Below are positions 11,701 to 21,104 of a stretch of DNA of 64,000 nt, piece by piece. The notes under the pieces are model-generated. The model did no database searches and was not told the origin of the DNA. It saw only the letters and a list, made by a program, of their open reading frames with translations. The translations under genes and the position numbers were made by a program. Position 1 is the first letter of the stretch; each line of letters begins with the position of its first letter. The stretch comes from Bombyx mori (taxonomy: Eukaryota; Arthropoda; Insecta; Lepidoptera; Bombycidae), in contig NC_085128.1 of the NCBI RefSeq assembly GCF_030269925.1, forward strand, positions 11,038,501-11,102,500, written 5' to 3'.

Positions 11701-14700
11701 AAGTTATTTAAAATTAAAATACACGCAGATTAAAGCAAAAAAAAAGTATAATATTAATAGCTACCATTATTACCAATTATTTGCAAGTAAAACTATTGTA
11801 TTGAGGTACAAACCTTGAAATAGATGGCGTTGACGAGAACAGCCGCTGTGGCTGAGCTGAGCGAGTCCGGATTAACTAAATCCTTAATGCGGTTATTGGT
11901 ATTTTCTTCTACCTAGAAAATGCATTGAGATTTAGCGGTACCTAGTTGCAGTTCCAAGAATGCATGTCTGTCTGACATTACTTTGGTCTTCCGGAAACCC
12001 CAAAATTGTAAAGATTTTTAGCGATTATACAAGACAAAGCAATAAAAAAATGAAAACAAAAGACGAAGTCGACATGACGATATTGTTTAAAAGTTGATTA
12101 TTTATTTGGCATACGATATACTACACAATATACAGTATATGAAACGGAGTACTTTATTGTTACGAGTGAGCGTTGGGGAAGTAGTGAACAAGAATGGGTT
12201 TCATCACTACGTATAAAACAAAGTCACTTTCTCTGTCCCTATATCTGTCCCTATGTATACTTAAATCTTTAAAACTACGCAACGGGTTTTGATGCGGTTT
12301 TTTAATAGATAGAGTGATTGAAGAGGAAGGTTTATATGTATAATAACAACCATTAAATAGTGGAGAAATCAATAATAAATTACAGTTTCCGAAGCGAAGC
12401 GAGGGCGGGTCGCTAGTACCCGTATATATTTATTAATGACAGAACATTCTCTGAGGACAAGATAAGTATTTTAAATAAATGTATATGAATCTCTCAACTT
12501 ACCCAATCGTTAATAGACTTAGCTGCGACTGTATTCTTCGAGAAATCAATGTTTTGGACGTCCGAATTGAAGACGTCCCTGGAAACGACTGCAAAATTCT
12601 CGTCTAGTTTTCCACCATCATGAACGTATACTTTATTCGCCATTTTAAGCTCAACGCCTTTAATTGATCGAAGATCACGGCTTTTACTCGCGAATTCTGT
12701 TCGTATCTATATGCAAGCAACAAAATTAATTGTGATTGTTACTACAAGGCAATATAAAATCTTGGAACGAAACAGTGAGGGGTATTTTTTAAACGTTATG
12801 GAAAACTATACTTATACATATAATTCAGTAGTTCGTTTTTTCTGTGTACTTGCTTTAGCCGTTGGTTTACCTGATTTATGAAGATTTTTTTGCTGTCTAA
12901 ATAAAATAACAGGACATAAAAATATTATTTAACTCACAATAGTTCTTCGTCATTATTACGGAACTCTTTATTGTGCAATTTTAGAATAGAGGGTACTGGG
13001 AATCTCCTTTGAAAAAAAGGTAGATTGTATATTTTATTTATTTATTTTTTAATGTCTAGATGGGTCGACAAGCTCACAGCCCACCTGGTGTTAAGTGGTT
13101 ACTGGAGCCCATAGACATCTACAACGTAAATGCGCCGCCCACCTTGAGATATAAGTTCTAAGGTCTCAAGTATAGTTACAACGGCTGCCCCACCCTTCAA
13201 ACCGAAACGCATTACTGTTTCACGGCAGAAATAGGCAGGGTGGTGTGGTACCTACCCATGCAGACTCACAAGAGGTCCTACCATCAGTCATTTTTTATTA
13301 ACGGCCAATTACCGACGACTATCTTCTACAATTTAGACTTCAACTTGTTATAAGGTGAGTGGCGGAATTCATTTTGTTGATGTACTGATCGTTTATCGAT
13401 CTAAGCAATTAATAAAACAAAAAACTATTTTTCATTCGGTAAGTATATCATCAACTATTTAAAAAAAAAAAAAAACTGTAGACGTGCATGATCGGTGATG
13501 TCACAAAGTTTCAAATGCACGAAAAGTTAAAATATTTAATATAAAATATAAAATTTTAGATTAATCTTTTTAAATTAAATTATTTTAGATTAATCTAAAA
13601 TATTTAAAATTTTAGATTAATCTAAAATATTTAAAATTTTAGATTAATCTAAAATAATTTAATATCGTTTTAATTAATTTTTACTTTCGTTATTTATTGA
13701 CTTTTGACCTTCAGTTGACTTTGTATTAAATAAGATGTAGTCTGTGCAGTATACAATGGAAATATTTCCAATGATATCTTGGAATCAAACCCAAGCATGG
13801 ATTGAACTTTTTTCCGGAGACCTTGAAATTTTAATTAAGCGCCACGGTATAATAAGCGTAATGCGTAATAAAACAATGTCATAATGAATATGGATGCTTA
13901 TATCATTGAAATACAGCTGCCCTTTTGATCTGTTATAGACATTAATGTGTATTTATTAATGAATACACTAGATACAGATTTAAAATAGTTTTATATTGTG
14001 TGAAATAAAAACCATATTGCCCTAATTACACACTACATTAATTACAGTTACAGGATAAAAAAGAACTTTAGACCAAATGAGAACGTTGAATAAGTTATTT
14101 TAAGTATTAATAATAATTTTAAGTATTATAAACTTTTCAACCTTTCAGTTTTTTTAAACATGCTATTCAAACACACACGCACGAGATAAGATTGCGAGAT
14201 TAGGTTATTTATATCTTCAACGCTATTATATTTTTCAAAGCTTTTTTCACTGGTGGTAGGACCTCTGGTGAGTCCGCACGGGTAGGTACCACCACCCCAC
14301 CTATTTCTGCCGTGAAGCAGTAATGCGTTTCGGTTTGAAGGGCGGGGCAGCCGTTGTAACTATACTGAGACCTTAGAACTTATATCTCAAGGTGGGTGGC
14401 GCATTTACGTTGTAGATGTCTATGGGCTCCAGTAACCACTTAACATCAGGTGGGCTGTGAGCTCGTCCACCCATCTAAGCAATAAAAAAAAAATCATAAG
14501 TCTGATGATTTTTTTTGTTCACACTAAAATTTTTAGTAAACATGCTCTGAGCACTAGAACCTAGTATCCTTAGAGTAAATTCAACATTGATTACGTAGCA
14601 TTTTTTATGAATTTTTGATTCTAATGAGTAGACGAGATCACGAACTTCTATTAAGTGATAATTATTAAGTGAAGTGACCGGGAAAGTGCGTGTCGAAAAT

Positions 14701-17700
14701 TGCACAATAAAGAGTTTCGTAATAATGAGGACGAACTATTGTGAGTTAAATAATATTTTTATGTCCTGTTATTTAGAGACTGTAGCAAAAAATCGACATA
14801 AGTCACCTAAAACAACGACTAAAGCAACACACAAAAAACTAACTAATGAATTTCGGGATTTCACTATTAAAATGAAAAAAAAATTAAAAAAGAATATTTA
14901 ACAAATATAAAATGAATTAACAGTTAATAATGCATATATGTATACAATACACTCATTGTGGGCGTCATAACAGTATCTGAGTGTTTGTTTGTGCTACACA
15001 AAAGTAGAATGGGGTGAAGGTGTTTCTCTGTTATCGAATATATCATAAGTTTGTGTAATAATTCAGTAAATCTGTAGTGTCTGCTAGCCGAATAGCCACT
15101 GTTTAGGGGCTTGTTGAGTGGTATAATGACTTGTACGTGATACTTACAGCATCGTCGTCAGGGAAGCCGATAGCTTTCAAAAGCTCTTCATGGGTTTCAC
15201 CATCAGAAGCTAAAGCTAACTGAGCGAGAGGAGGCAGCACCGAAAATGCCGAGAGGACAACGCTTTTCCCTGGATTATTTTTCACTACTTCCTGAAAGAA
15301 CCGAAAAGTGATTTTCATTAAAATGTATATAAGTATAAATGTATATAAGTTATTTCAGTACATTTAGTCTTATTTATCATCATCAGCCCACATATTATGT
15401 CCACTACGGAACGTGGGCCTTTTCTAAGATTCGCCACAAAGATTGATCTGCGCAACCTGCATCTAAGTTAATGTAATACATATTTGACTTCCAACTGTAA
15501 ACAAATCCTGATCCACTCTCGGACATGCGGCTTTTAGTTGTGAAATACAACAGCACATAATAGCGGATCACAATATTGAAGGCGGTTTACAAATCTGACT
15601 TTAAGCTAAATTGAACAGTAAACTTTTTTAAGATCGACTTGATTTCCACGATGTTATATCATTATCTCAATTGTGTACGCCCTTGTTTGTATACACATAA
15701 AATTATTTTTAAAGTAAAAACTTTGAATTGCTAAATTAAAATGTTAAAAAAAAAACAGTTTTTATACTATCTACGTTAAAATCGAAGACAATAGTAAATT
15801 CGTTCTCTGTAATGCTCAATATACTTACGGTAAACATTCTGGCTGTGAAGTTATCGTTTCCATTTTTGAGCACATTAGAGAGATTTGTGACGGCTGCCAT
15901 TGCCGCGATGGCGATAGTAAACACTGCAATAAAATAAAGTTTCACTTCATTATTATGTGTATTGTATGGAGTCTAGTGAACTATTTTCATAGAAAAAGGG
16001 TCTTTGACGGCCTCTTAAGGTGTAGTGGATAAGTGCGATTTACGAGTATGCAAATTGTTCTATTTATTTGAGAATAAGTAATATAGATTGTACTAAGTCG
16101 GGGCTGTAAAGACGCGTCCAAGTTTCACTGGGCCTGATCAGAAAACAAGTTCCTAATTGTAATCGTTAAGTGAGCGTGTAGCAGAAACCCACAAATGCCA
16201 TCGTTTACTTAGAGCATTAAAACTGGTTAATGTTTGGTAATAAACTATTCGATGTTGATACTGTTTTGATATTGTTAAGGTACAAACATTAAATAGTCCA
16301 TCAAAATAAATAAAAAAGTTTTAATATCAATGTGTTCCTTGCACTTCTTGCCTGCTTCATTTTCGTTGACTTTTTATTGTTATGAAACAACAAATCAATC
16401 GATTAACGATTTTGTGTCAGATGGATATATCCAAATTTTCCAAGATCCAGTCACGAGATGCGTCTAATCTGAGCTTCTCAGAGAATGCGGTCTTCTGTTA
16501 AGCCGCTTACTTTGGGCAGAGTGATTGTGCTTGCATCGATGGACATAGCGGATCTTCTCTTACTCCACAATTTTCACCACCGTTGTCATCTCTAGCATTT
16601 TGAAGCATTGCAAAAGTTTCGGACCTGGGGCTAATCAGTCGACAAGGTCTCTTCCTTTCTATTTGGCCTCTGACGATGGCAAGCTTTTACACAGAATAAG
16701 TATGTTTCTCATCACTCATTTCGAGATTTGTGCTATTGCGGTACCAAATACAAAAGTATTCTTCACGTGATCATAATATGTTGCGGTTCATGGACCTTTT
16801 TTAAAATGTTTTTATGTCCATACATATCTACTGATATAATTGACGCTATAATTGATGATAATGACGATAGCTTGACGGTATAATTAATTACATTTGTATC
16901 AATATCTCTCTTCTCTCTCAAATCTCCTCATAGGTAGTTCTGCTATTTTCTTGACTTATTTATTACTGCCAGCACGTTTTTGCTCTGTTATGTATTCGTC
17001 AGAAGACGGCTACTAAAGGTCTTAAACGTGCTAAATTAAGCTAAAAATCTATCGTATTATTTTTAGTTTGCATTGAACGAATGAAATTCTTGATAGAAAA
17101 CCTTTGCATTTCAGGCAGATACATTATTTATATGTAGTTTATTTATGTAAATATGAGGGGAATTTAAATAGGAGATGTCTATGTTTTAAAACGAAATAAA
17201 ATTCTTAAGATTTGTCTAGTAAGGTTAGTGTCTCGGTGTTTTATCCCAGAATATCTACTTAATATGGTTTCAAGTAAGATGTAATAAATTCGCAGGCGAT
17301 CACACAGTCAAGGATACCTTAACCTATTTATAATGCTGCGCATTTCTTTAATTACAGAGCAATACTATTCTTATTGAATATATAATAAATTTACAAAACT
17401 GTTGATGATAATGTGATTTATTAACGTTAATGATAAGTGCATTTAATAAACAATTTTTCATCGAATAGGTATAGGTACATTGCTCTGCCACTGACCTTAA
17501 ATGATTGATGATATTCAACGGTAATAATTACGCCTTATTTTTTATTAGCGGTTATTTCAGTTTTTTAGGGAGCTTTAATTACTTGCTTACCGTCCCCTAC
17601 AGTATTTGATTACATCAAATAAAACATAGTTTACGTTTATGTACTATCGCACGAGTTTATGACTCACTCCCATTATTTGTAATATAAAGTGAATCAGCGT

Positions 17701-20700
17701 TTCCGTTTGAAGTGGTATTAGCCCTTATTGCCTTTAATCTATAGTTCCGATAGACTACGATAATCAATTTCTAAGTCGTATTTATGACCTAAGCTTTCCT
17801 ACAAAATTTAAAGGCTAAACAACAGTTTATCGGTAGACATATGCGGGTATTTAGTTGCTCTTGTGCCTGCATGCTCACAAATAACATTAAATATATTAAA
17901 CATAAAGTTATATTACAAAACAGGTTTTTCTTGTGGCATTCGTCCGCTTATGGGTGAACAATTTTACGGAGTAAACTTGTTTTTTGCTGACTTCGGCATA
18001 CGAGAATTTAATAAATTAGCTGTCTGTCTGTACAGAGCGCCTCTTTTCTATATAAGAATTTTTTTATAGGTTCTCAGGGTTTTTTTTTTTCAAAGATTTT
18101 TACAAGGTTTTAAATACAACTTTCTGATCCTTAATATCTGTGAACCCGTCTTAGGTACGTATTTATTTAAAAAAAAAAAGTAGTGTTATATCACCAGATG
18201 CGATTTTATCGAGTAATGTACGTATTAGGTCATGAACGATATTTCTGGGTAAAACGTTTTTATAAACAAATTAGCTGTACCCGCCCGCTTCGCTGGACAT
18301 TTAAAATAAACATTATTATTTCTCACCCCTACAAAGATTCTCATCATTCACGCCCCCGCAACTAGTGTAAGGAGTCCAACACTCATATAAGTATTAGCCT
18401 ATCCATTAAGTACATGTATTTTCTACATGGATACCAAGTTTCAATTCAATCGAATTCATGGTTCAGTAGTTATGAAGGAACATCCGTAAAAACCACTGTA
18501 GATTTATATATTATTATATAAACAAATACGAGAATATTATAGACTGACACCGAAGACCTATGTAAGCGGAAAACCGGTCCATTAACATTGAATGCAAAAG
18601 GAAAACCCACTTTACTCATTGTTTTATTGTTTGTTATTTGTATCGTCACGTACTAAGATCACCAATGTGTAAGAAGGTAAACTGTATTAACATAGAGTCG
18701 ATAACGATTCACTTCAATTAATACCGAAGTTTGATTTATATTTAGCCGAGAGATAAGGATGGTAGGTAGGTCATATGTATTTGATAATGCTTTATATCTA
18801 TATTGTTTACGTTTAAGTGTTTTTATGAGAAAAGAATAATGAAATGAAAAAATTTCCAACGAGCGTTTGTTTCTCGTAGATATTTCTGGGAGCCTGTAAA
18901 CTATTTAATCAACTATGTATTAACATATTTTACAATGTAATTACCAGAAGTGAATTAAATGTAAATAGCTATCGATGAACTCAACACATACATGAAAACA
19001 TAAGTTGGCAAGCCGAAGTTGAAAAAATTACCTACAAAAAGCTAATGAATGGTCATCGTCTATTTGTATTCTTTTTTAATAACTTTACATTCAATTATAC
19101 GCTTACTGTAAACACTTCATTCGCAAATGAAAAGGCATACTCGCGTGCCTACACTTCTTTGCAGGAATTCTGGAAGTTTTTATAATTTTGTTATTTTAAG
19201 TGGTTCTTAAATTTTGCCGTCATATTCACAAACAGTCACTACAATTATAAGTACTCGAATTTTCTTTTAATAACCTATTCCATTTAAATTGCTATGTCAT
19301 GTGTTCATAATATGATTATTTGAAGTGATACTGTTGAAGGTTTTAAATATTTATTTTTGGCCCTAAATATACTTAATTGTCGCTTAGCTGAAAATTTATA
19401 GAATGTGATGATTTCATGGTAATTTAAAATTGAAAATTGTTATTTCTTTTTTTTTTCGTTAAATTTAGCATAAACATAAGTTTTTCTAAGTGCTCATAGC
19501 TGAACTTCGGGATAATAGTATTTTAGTTCAAGTCAGAAACTTCAGAAATTTTTGCGAGATGCCTGAAATTTAATTTGATGGAAGTGTAATTGATGTTAAA
19601 TATAAGTAATGTTATAGCAAATATAAAGTAATTAGACCCGTATAATATATATAGAATCTAAAAAAGAACACTTTTTTCACTACTGCATGCTGTTAGTATC
19701 TGTAATTGTATTAGTATTTATTTTTGAATAGGATATGTGCTATTTGCTAAATATTTTGCTGCTGTGTAACGTTGTGGTTCTCTATAAATGAATAAATAAA
19801 ATAATCAACATCACTACGGATATGACGCGGTCTACCTTGAAATATGAATACAAGATTTCAATTGCATTTAGAATAAAGAATATGCTATACCTCAAACTCA
19901 AGAAATGATTGCTCAGAGACGCAATGGAAATACCTAGATAGGTAAGCCAGTGGTACATAGCCCTAAAGATTCACCAAATACTAACTTCCACTCCTAATGT
20001 GGAAACCCGATTTGTTTATGTTTACTTTTTAATATTTTCAATTTAAACCAAAACAATTGCATTGACGGATTATTTTATCGATAAGCTTTAGATACAATAC
20101 GATAATTGCAGGTGTAAATAATTCTGTTATCGTATCGTTATTTTAATATAAATGTGAATATGTATTTTTAAAGTTTAAGATATATTTTTGTAGAGTTTCA
20201 TATTATTGACATATAGATATTGCTTTTTTCATAATTAAATTGTCATATTAATTAATAAAACTTGACCAGTGGTTTCACGTTAAATTTAATTTTTTTAAAG
20301 AATGAAAGAGACTGTATTTTCCGGGATAAAGGACCGGTTTTGTTATTCTATGCTCCATATACTACTAACCGATTGTTTTAGCGTACAATAGTAAGAAAAC
20401 ATCCATCAATTCTCACCATCTTTCAAATTTATAATATAAACATTATTCAGTACGAATTAGTTGATTTTCCTCATTGATGTGTCACTTGCATTTCGAAAAG
20501 TAGAACAGAATATTCTAGAACCGAAGTCAAAAAAATAATAATTTAATAATGACTTTTTAATGATTTCCGAGTATTCTTAATATTGCCCAATTAGTGACAA
20601 AGGAGTTTTAATAGACAAAATTTTATATTTACACTAAAATTAAACGGACTTTCTCAATATTACAATACCCAATTTCTTTTTTTAATTTATTTATTTAGTC

Positions 20701-21034
20701 TGTTGTTATTGTCAAAAGTGCAGATCAAGATAACAACAAGACATCATTCAGTAAGTCACGTGATACGAACCGGTCTTCAATGTTTTCTAAAGGGTCATGG
20801 TCATATTGATAATCTTACAATACAAAGTCATACGTAGCTCTTCGTAATAAAATAAATAAAAACACACACGAATTTCATGAACAATTTAACGCGTTAAGAT
20901 CACCGACCATAATTTTAATTTCACTAACATTTGAGAATTCGATTAAACAGGTCATTCGTGTCGCTGTAATGATTAATGTATTTATATTTTTTAATAAATT
21001 TTTAAAACAACTCACAACAAATGATTGTCTTCAT
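5670..21034 (-). CDS. serpin-1: Antitrypsin / serpin-1 gene, alternatively spliced (overall span)
   Basis: Secreted serine protease inhibitor of the serpin family; in insects these act in haemolymph to restrain digestive, clotting and immune proteases. Coding exons on the minus strand: 21034-21016, 15923-15829, 15291-15148, 12706-12503, 11912-11814, 11294-11154, 10900-10691, 10283-10145, then one of several exon 9 copies between 9091 and 5670. All internal junctions are GT-AG and phases agree. With a 125-base exon 9 the coding length is 1176 bases (391 residues plus stop), a normal serpin length. The protein has a signal peptide, the SAFSV and NAIYFKGAW core motifs, the hinge EEGAEAAAA and a C-terminal FxANHPFxFF signature. 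I recognise it as silkworm antitrypsin from memory of its N-terminus and core. Splice sites were read by eye, without transcript data. Introns hold SINE and Helitron debris. Confidence 0.93.
6207..6331 (-). CDS. serpin-1: Serpin-1 alternative exon 9, copy E
   Basis: The acceptor TTGTTTTCCAG lies just before 6331. The exon reads [14 protein letters not shown], then [11 protein letters not shown], and ends NGIFFS plus stop, 42 codons including the split first codon. The donor GTACATTC directly follows the stop. Hinge numbering gives Leu-Ser at P1-P1', which points to a chymotrypsin- or elastase-like target. Its upstream intron sequence (CCAGTTATATTG...) matches that of copy D, showing that the two arose by duplication including flanking intron. 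Confidence 0.9.
7047..7165 (-). CDS. serpin-1: Serpin-1 alternative exon 9, copy D, acceptor lost
   Basis: An uninterrupted frame reads [23 protein letters not shown] and ends TGVFHS plus stop (40 codons, two fewer than copies B, E and F). The donor GTATATTA follows the stop. The place of the acceptor reads TTGTTTTG where copy E has TTGTTTTCCAG, so CCA is missing and no AG abuts the exon. The Pro of the signature HPF is Asn here. Either another acceptor is used or the exon is silent. If used, P1 would be Leu by hinge numbering. Confidence 0.6.
7787..7895 (-). pseudogene. Serpin-1 exon 9 pseudo-exon, copy C
   Basis: The C-terminal signature is readable ([10 protein letters not shown], then NGDFSS and stop at 7787-7789). 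The codon before it is TAA (7865-7867), the loop-coding part is shortened, and the phase expected from the upstream TTTCAG is off. After the stop comes GCTC, so the donor is gone as well. This is a decayed copy of the exon 9 family lying between copies B and D. Confidence 0.75.
8035..8159 (-). CDS. serpin-1: Serpin-1 alternative exon 9, copy B
   Basis: The acceptor ATTATTTTCCAG lies before 8159. The exon encodes [14 protein letters not shown], then [11 protein letters not shown], and ends NGVFHP plus stop; 125 bases, in phase with exon 8. The donor GTACAATT directly follows the stop. Hinge numbering places Met at P1 and Ser at P1', the same pair as in vertebrate alpha-1-antitrypsin, so an elastase- or chymotrypsin-like target is plausible. 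It is the most typical member of the set. Confidence 0.92.
8964..9091 (-). CDS. serpin-1: Serpin-1 alternative exon 9, copy A (proximal)
   Basis: First exon 9 copy after the hinge exon. The acceptor CAATATTACAG lies before 9091. The exon reads [26 protein letters not shown] and ends NGIFIN plus stop; 128 bases, 43 codons with the split one. The donor GTACAAAA follows the stop. The loop is one residue longer than in B and E. P1 is Arg (cleavage Arg-Ser) or the following Ser depending on register, and Arg would target trypsin-like enzymes. Confidence 0.9.
9740..9800. repeat. ATC microsatellite plus lepidopteran repeat scrap
   Basis: A short (ATC)n run is followed by a 'catccactgctatacataggcctct' type stretch resembling the common lepidopteran repeat whose consensus mentions a 'cccactgctgggcataggcct' core. 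A related scrap lies at 15375-15480. It falls in the intron between exon 8 and exon 9 copy A. Confidence 0.45.
10145..10283 (-). CDS. serpin-1: Serpin-1 exon 8 (hinge exon)
   Basis: Constitutive exon of 139 bases running from MNVNKIF to [10 protein letters not shown] plus one base. It carries the serpin proximal hinge (E-E-G-A-E-A-A-A-A), whose small residues let the loop insert into sheet A. The acceptor TTTTCGTAG lies upstream of 10283 and the donor GTAAGC starts at 10144. Because it ends in phase 1 right after the hinge, every downstream exon 9 copy swaps only the scissile loop and the C-terminus. Confidence 0.93.
10691..10900 (-). CDS. serpin-1: Serpin-1 exon 7
   Basis: The exon has 210 bases, 70 codons in phase 0. 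It encodes [18 protein letters not shown], followed by KDKDGI and a stretch ending NLKDVLSN. The IEIPY...S.IVVLP motif is the strand s3C/s2B core of serpins. The acceptor is TTTCAG and the donor GTAAGTTT. Confidence 0.93.
11154..11294 (-). CDS. serpin-1: Serpin-1 exon 6
   Basis: The exon has 141 bases, from [20 protein letters not shown] to [10 protein letters not shown]. It includes the W-x-x-x-F after the FKG motif and the VPMMY strand typical of serpins. The acceptor TACATCCAG lies upstream and the donor GTAAATAT downstream. Confidence 0.93.
11814..11912 (-). CDS. serpin-1: Serpin-1 exon 5
   Basis: The exon has 99 bases and reads [13 protein letters not shown] then [15 protein letters not shown]. 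The NxxI.dlv and LVNAIYFKG segments form helix F and strand s3A, where the reactive loop inserts (the breach region). The acceptor is TTTTCTAG and the donor GTTTGTAC. Confidence 0.93.
12203..12417 (-). mobile_element. Helitron-like non-autonomous fragment in a serpin intron
   Basis: On the minus strand it starts ACTAGCGACCCGCCC, continues through AACCTTCCTCTTCAATCACT and the 'ACCCGTTGCGTAGTTTTAAAG' stretch, and ends near TACGTAGTGATG. This set of motifs is that of a widespread lepidopteran Helitron-like family. Partners in this window begin at 18268 and 59333. No coding capacity. Confidence 0.6.
12503..12706 (-). CDS. serpin-1: Serpin-1 exon 4
   Basis: The exon has 204 bases from [12 protein letters not shown] to [11 protein letters not shown]. 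It contains the MANKVYV strand and the 'V...[10 protein letters not shown]' stretch usual between helices D and F. The acceptor is GCATATAG and the donor GTAAGTT at 12502. Confidence 0.93.
13033..13290 (-). repeat. Bm1-like SINE in a serpin intron
   Basis: Near-consensus minus-strand copy; the A-rich tail is at about 13033 and the 5' truncation at ACTGATGGTAGG near 13290. It lies in the intron between exons 3 and 4. Oriented with the gene, so a read-through transcript would carry it in sense. Confidence 0.88.
13549..13662. repeat. AT-rich tandem array of palindromic units
   Basis: The 18-base palindrome TTTTAGATTAATCTAAAA recurs at 27-28 base spacing, about three to four times, separated by TATTTAAAA. 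Each unit can fold back on itself and the array can form extended cruciforms. It lies in the serpin intron between exons 4 and 3. Confidence 0.8.
14249..14494 (+). repeat. Bm1-like SINE in a serpin intron
   Basis: Near-consensus plus-strand copy from ACTGGTGGTAGG to CATCTAAGCAATAAAA. It is 5'-truncated (no tRNA head) and antisense to the serpin gene. Confidence 0.9.
15148..15291 (-). CDS. serpin-1: Serpin-1 exon 3
   Basis: The exon has 144 bases, 48 codons, from [20 protein letters not shown] to [20 protein letters not shown] corresponds to the 'N.(V/I)SP.S(V/I)' helix B region of serpins, and [12 protein letters not shown] matches the helix C/D 'GxTxxEL' motif. The acceptor GTTCTTTCAG lies upstream and the donor GTAAGTAT downstream. 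Confidence 0.93.
15375..15480. repeat. Lepidopteran repeat scrap (ATCATCAGCCCA type)
   Basis: Begins ATCATCATCAGCCCACATAT and continues with a 'gtccactacggaacgtgggcctt' stretch, a diverged form of a common moth repeat. Its class is not determinable from this fragment. Confidence 0.45.
15829..15923 (-). CDS. serpin-1: Serpin-1 exon 2 (signal peptide and N-terminus)
   Basis: The exon has 95 bases after the acceptor TTTTATTGCAG. Joined to exon 1 it encodes [20 protein letters not shown]..., a hydrophobic secretion signal with a likely cut in the AMAAV region, then helix A ([10 protein letters not shown]). A naive frame that runs through the acceptor, starting at a GTG at 15945, is an artefact. 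The donor is GTAAGTAT. Confidence 0.92.
15924..21015 (-). other. Serpin-1 intron 1, with one Helitron-like fragment
   Basis: This 5.1-kb intron separates the exon with the first six residues from the signal-peptide exon. No coding sequence is seen. At about 18268-18500 on the plus strand a decayed Helitron-like fragment starts AGCTGTACCCGCCCGCTTCG. The stretch 16400-16700 is less AT-rich and may be a decayed element, but I recognise no protein in it. Confidence 0.75.
18268..18500 (+). mobile_element. Decayed Helitron-like fragment
   Basis: Starts AGCTGTACCCGCCCGCTTCG, the 5' signature of the lepidopteran Helitron-like family seen at 12417 (minus) and 59333 (plus), and continues through a diverged body containing 'catggttcagtagttatgaagg'. 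The right end is uncertain. Confidence 0.5.
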
Positions 21035-21072
21035 GTTTGTGGCCTGCGTCTCTCGAATGTCAGACTCACACT
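21016..21072 (-). CDS. serpin-1: Serpin-1 exon 1 (5' UTR and first six residues)
   Basis: ATG at 21034-21032 begins M-K-T-I-I-C plus the first base of a Leu codon, then the donor GTGAGT (21015-21010). The 19 coding bases leave phase 1, exactly what exon 2 needs. The 5' UTR, from the proposed start site at 21072, is 38 bases. It was too short to show as an open frame and was found by looking for the known signal-peptide start. Confidence 0.9.
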
Positions 21073-21102
21073 GACCGGTTTTGGCGTCACGGAGTATTTA
21101 TA
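21072..21102 (-). promoter_or_regulatory. Serpin-1 core promoter: TATA box and initiator
   Basis: On the minus strand TATAAATA occupies 21102-21095. Thirty bases downstream TCAGT, the usual arthropod initiator, puts the A at 21072. The spacing is canonical and the site lies 38 bases upstream of the ATG of exon 1. Confidence 0.85.
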
Positions 21103-21104
21103 TA

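Noticed and set aside
15736..15945. A 69-residue secreted-looking open frame starting MKLYFIAV
   Set aside because: Its first bases start at a GTG and run through the splice acceptor TTTTATTGCAG, and its end runs past the donor GTAAGT. The real sequence is serpin exon 2 (15923-15829), with its start codon in exon 1 at 21034.
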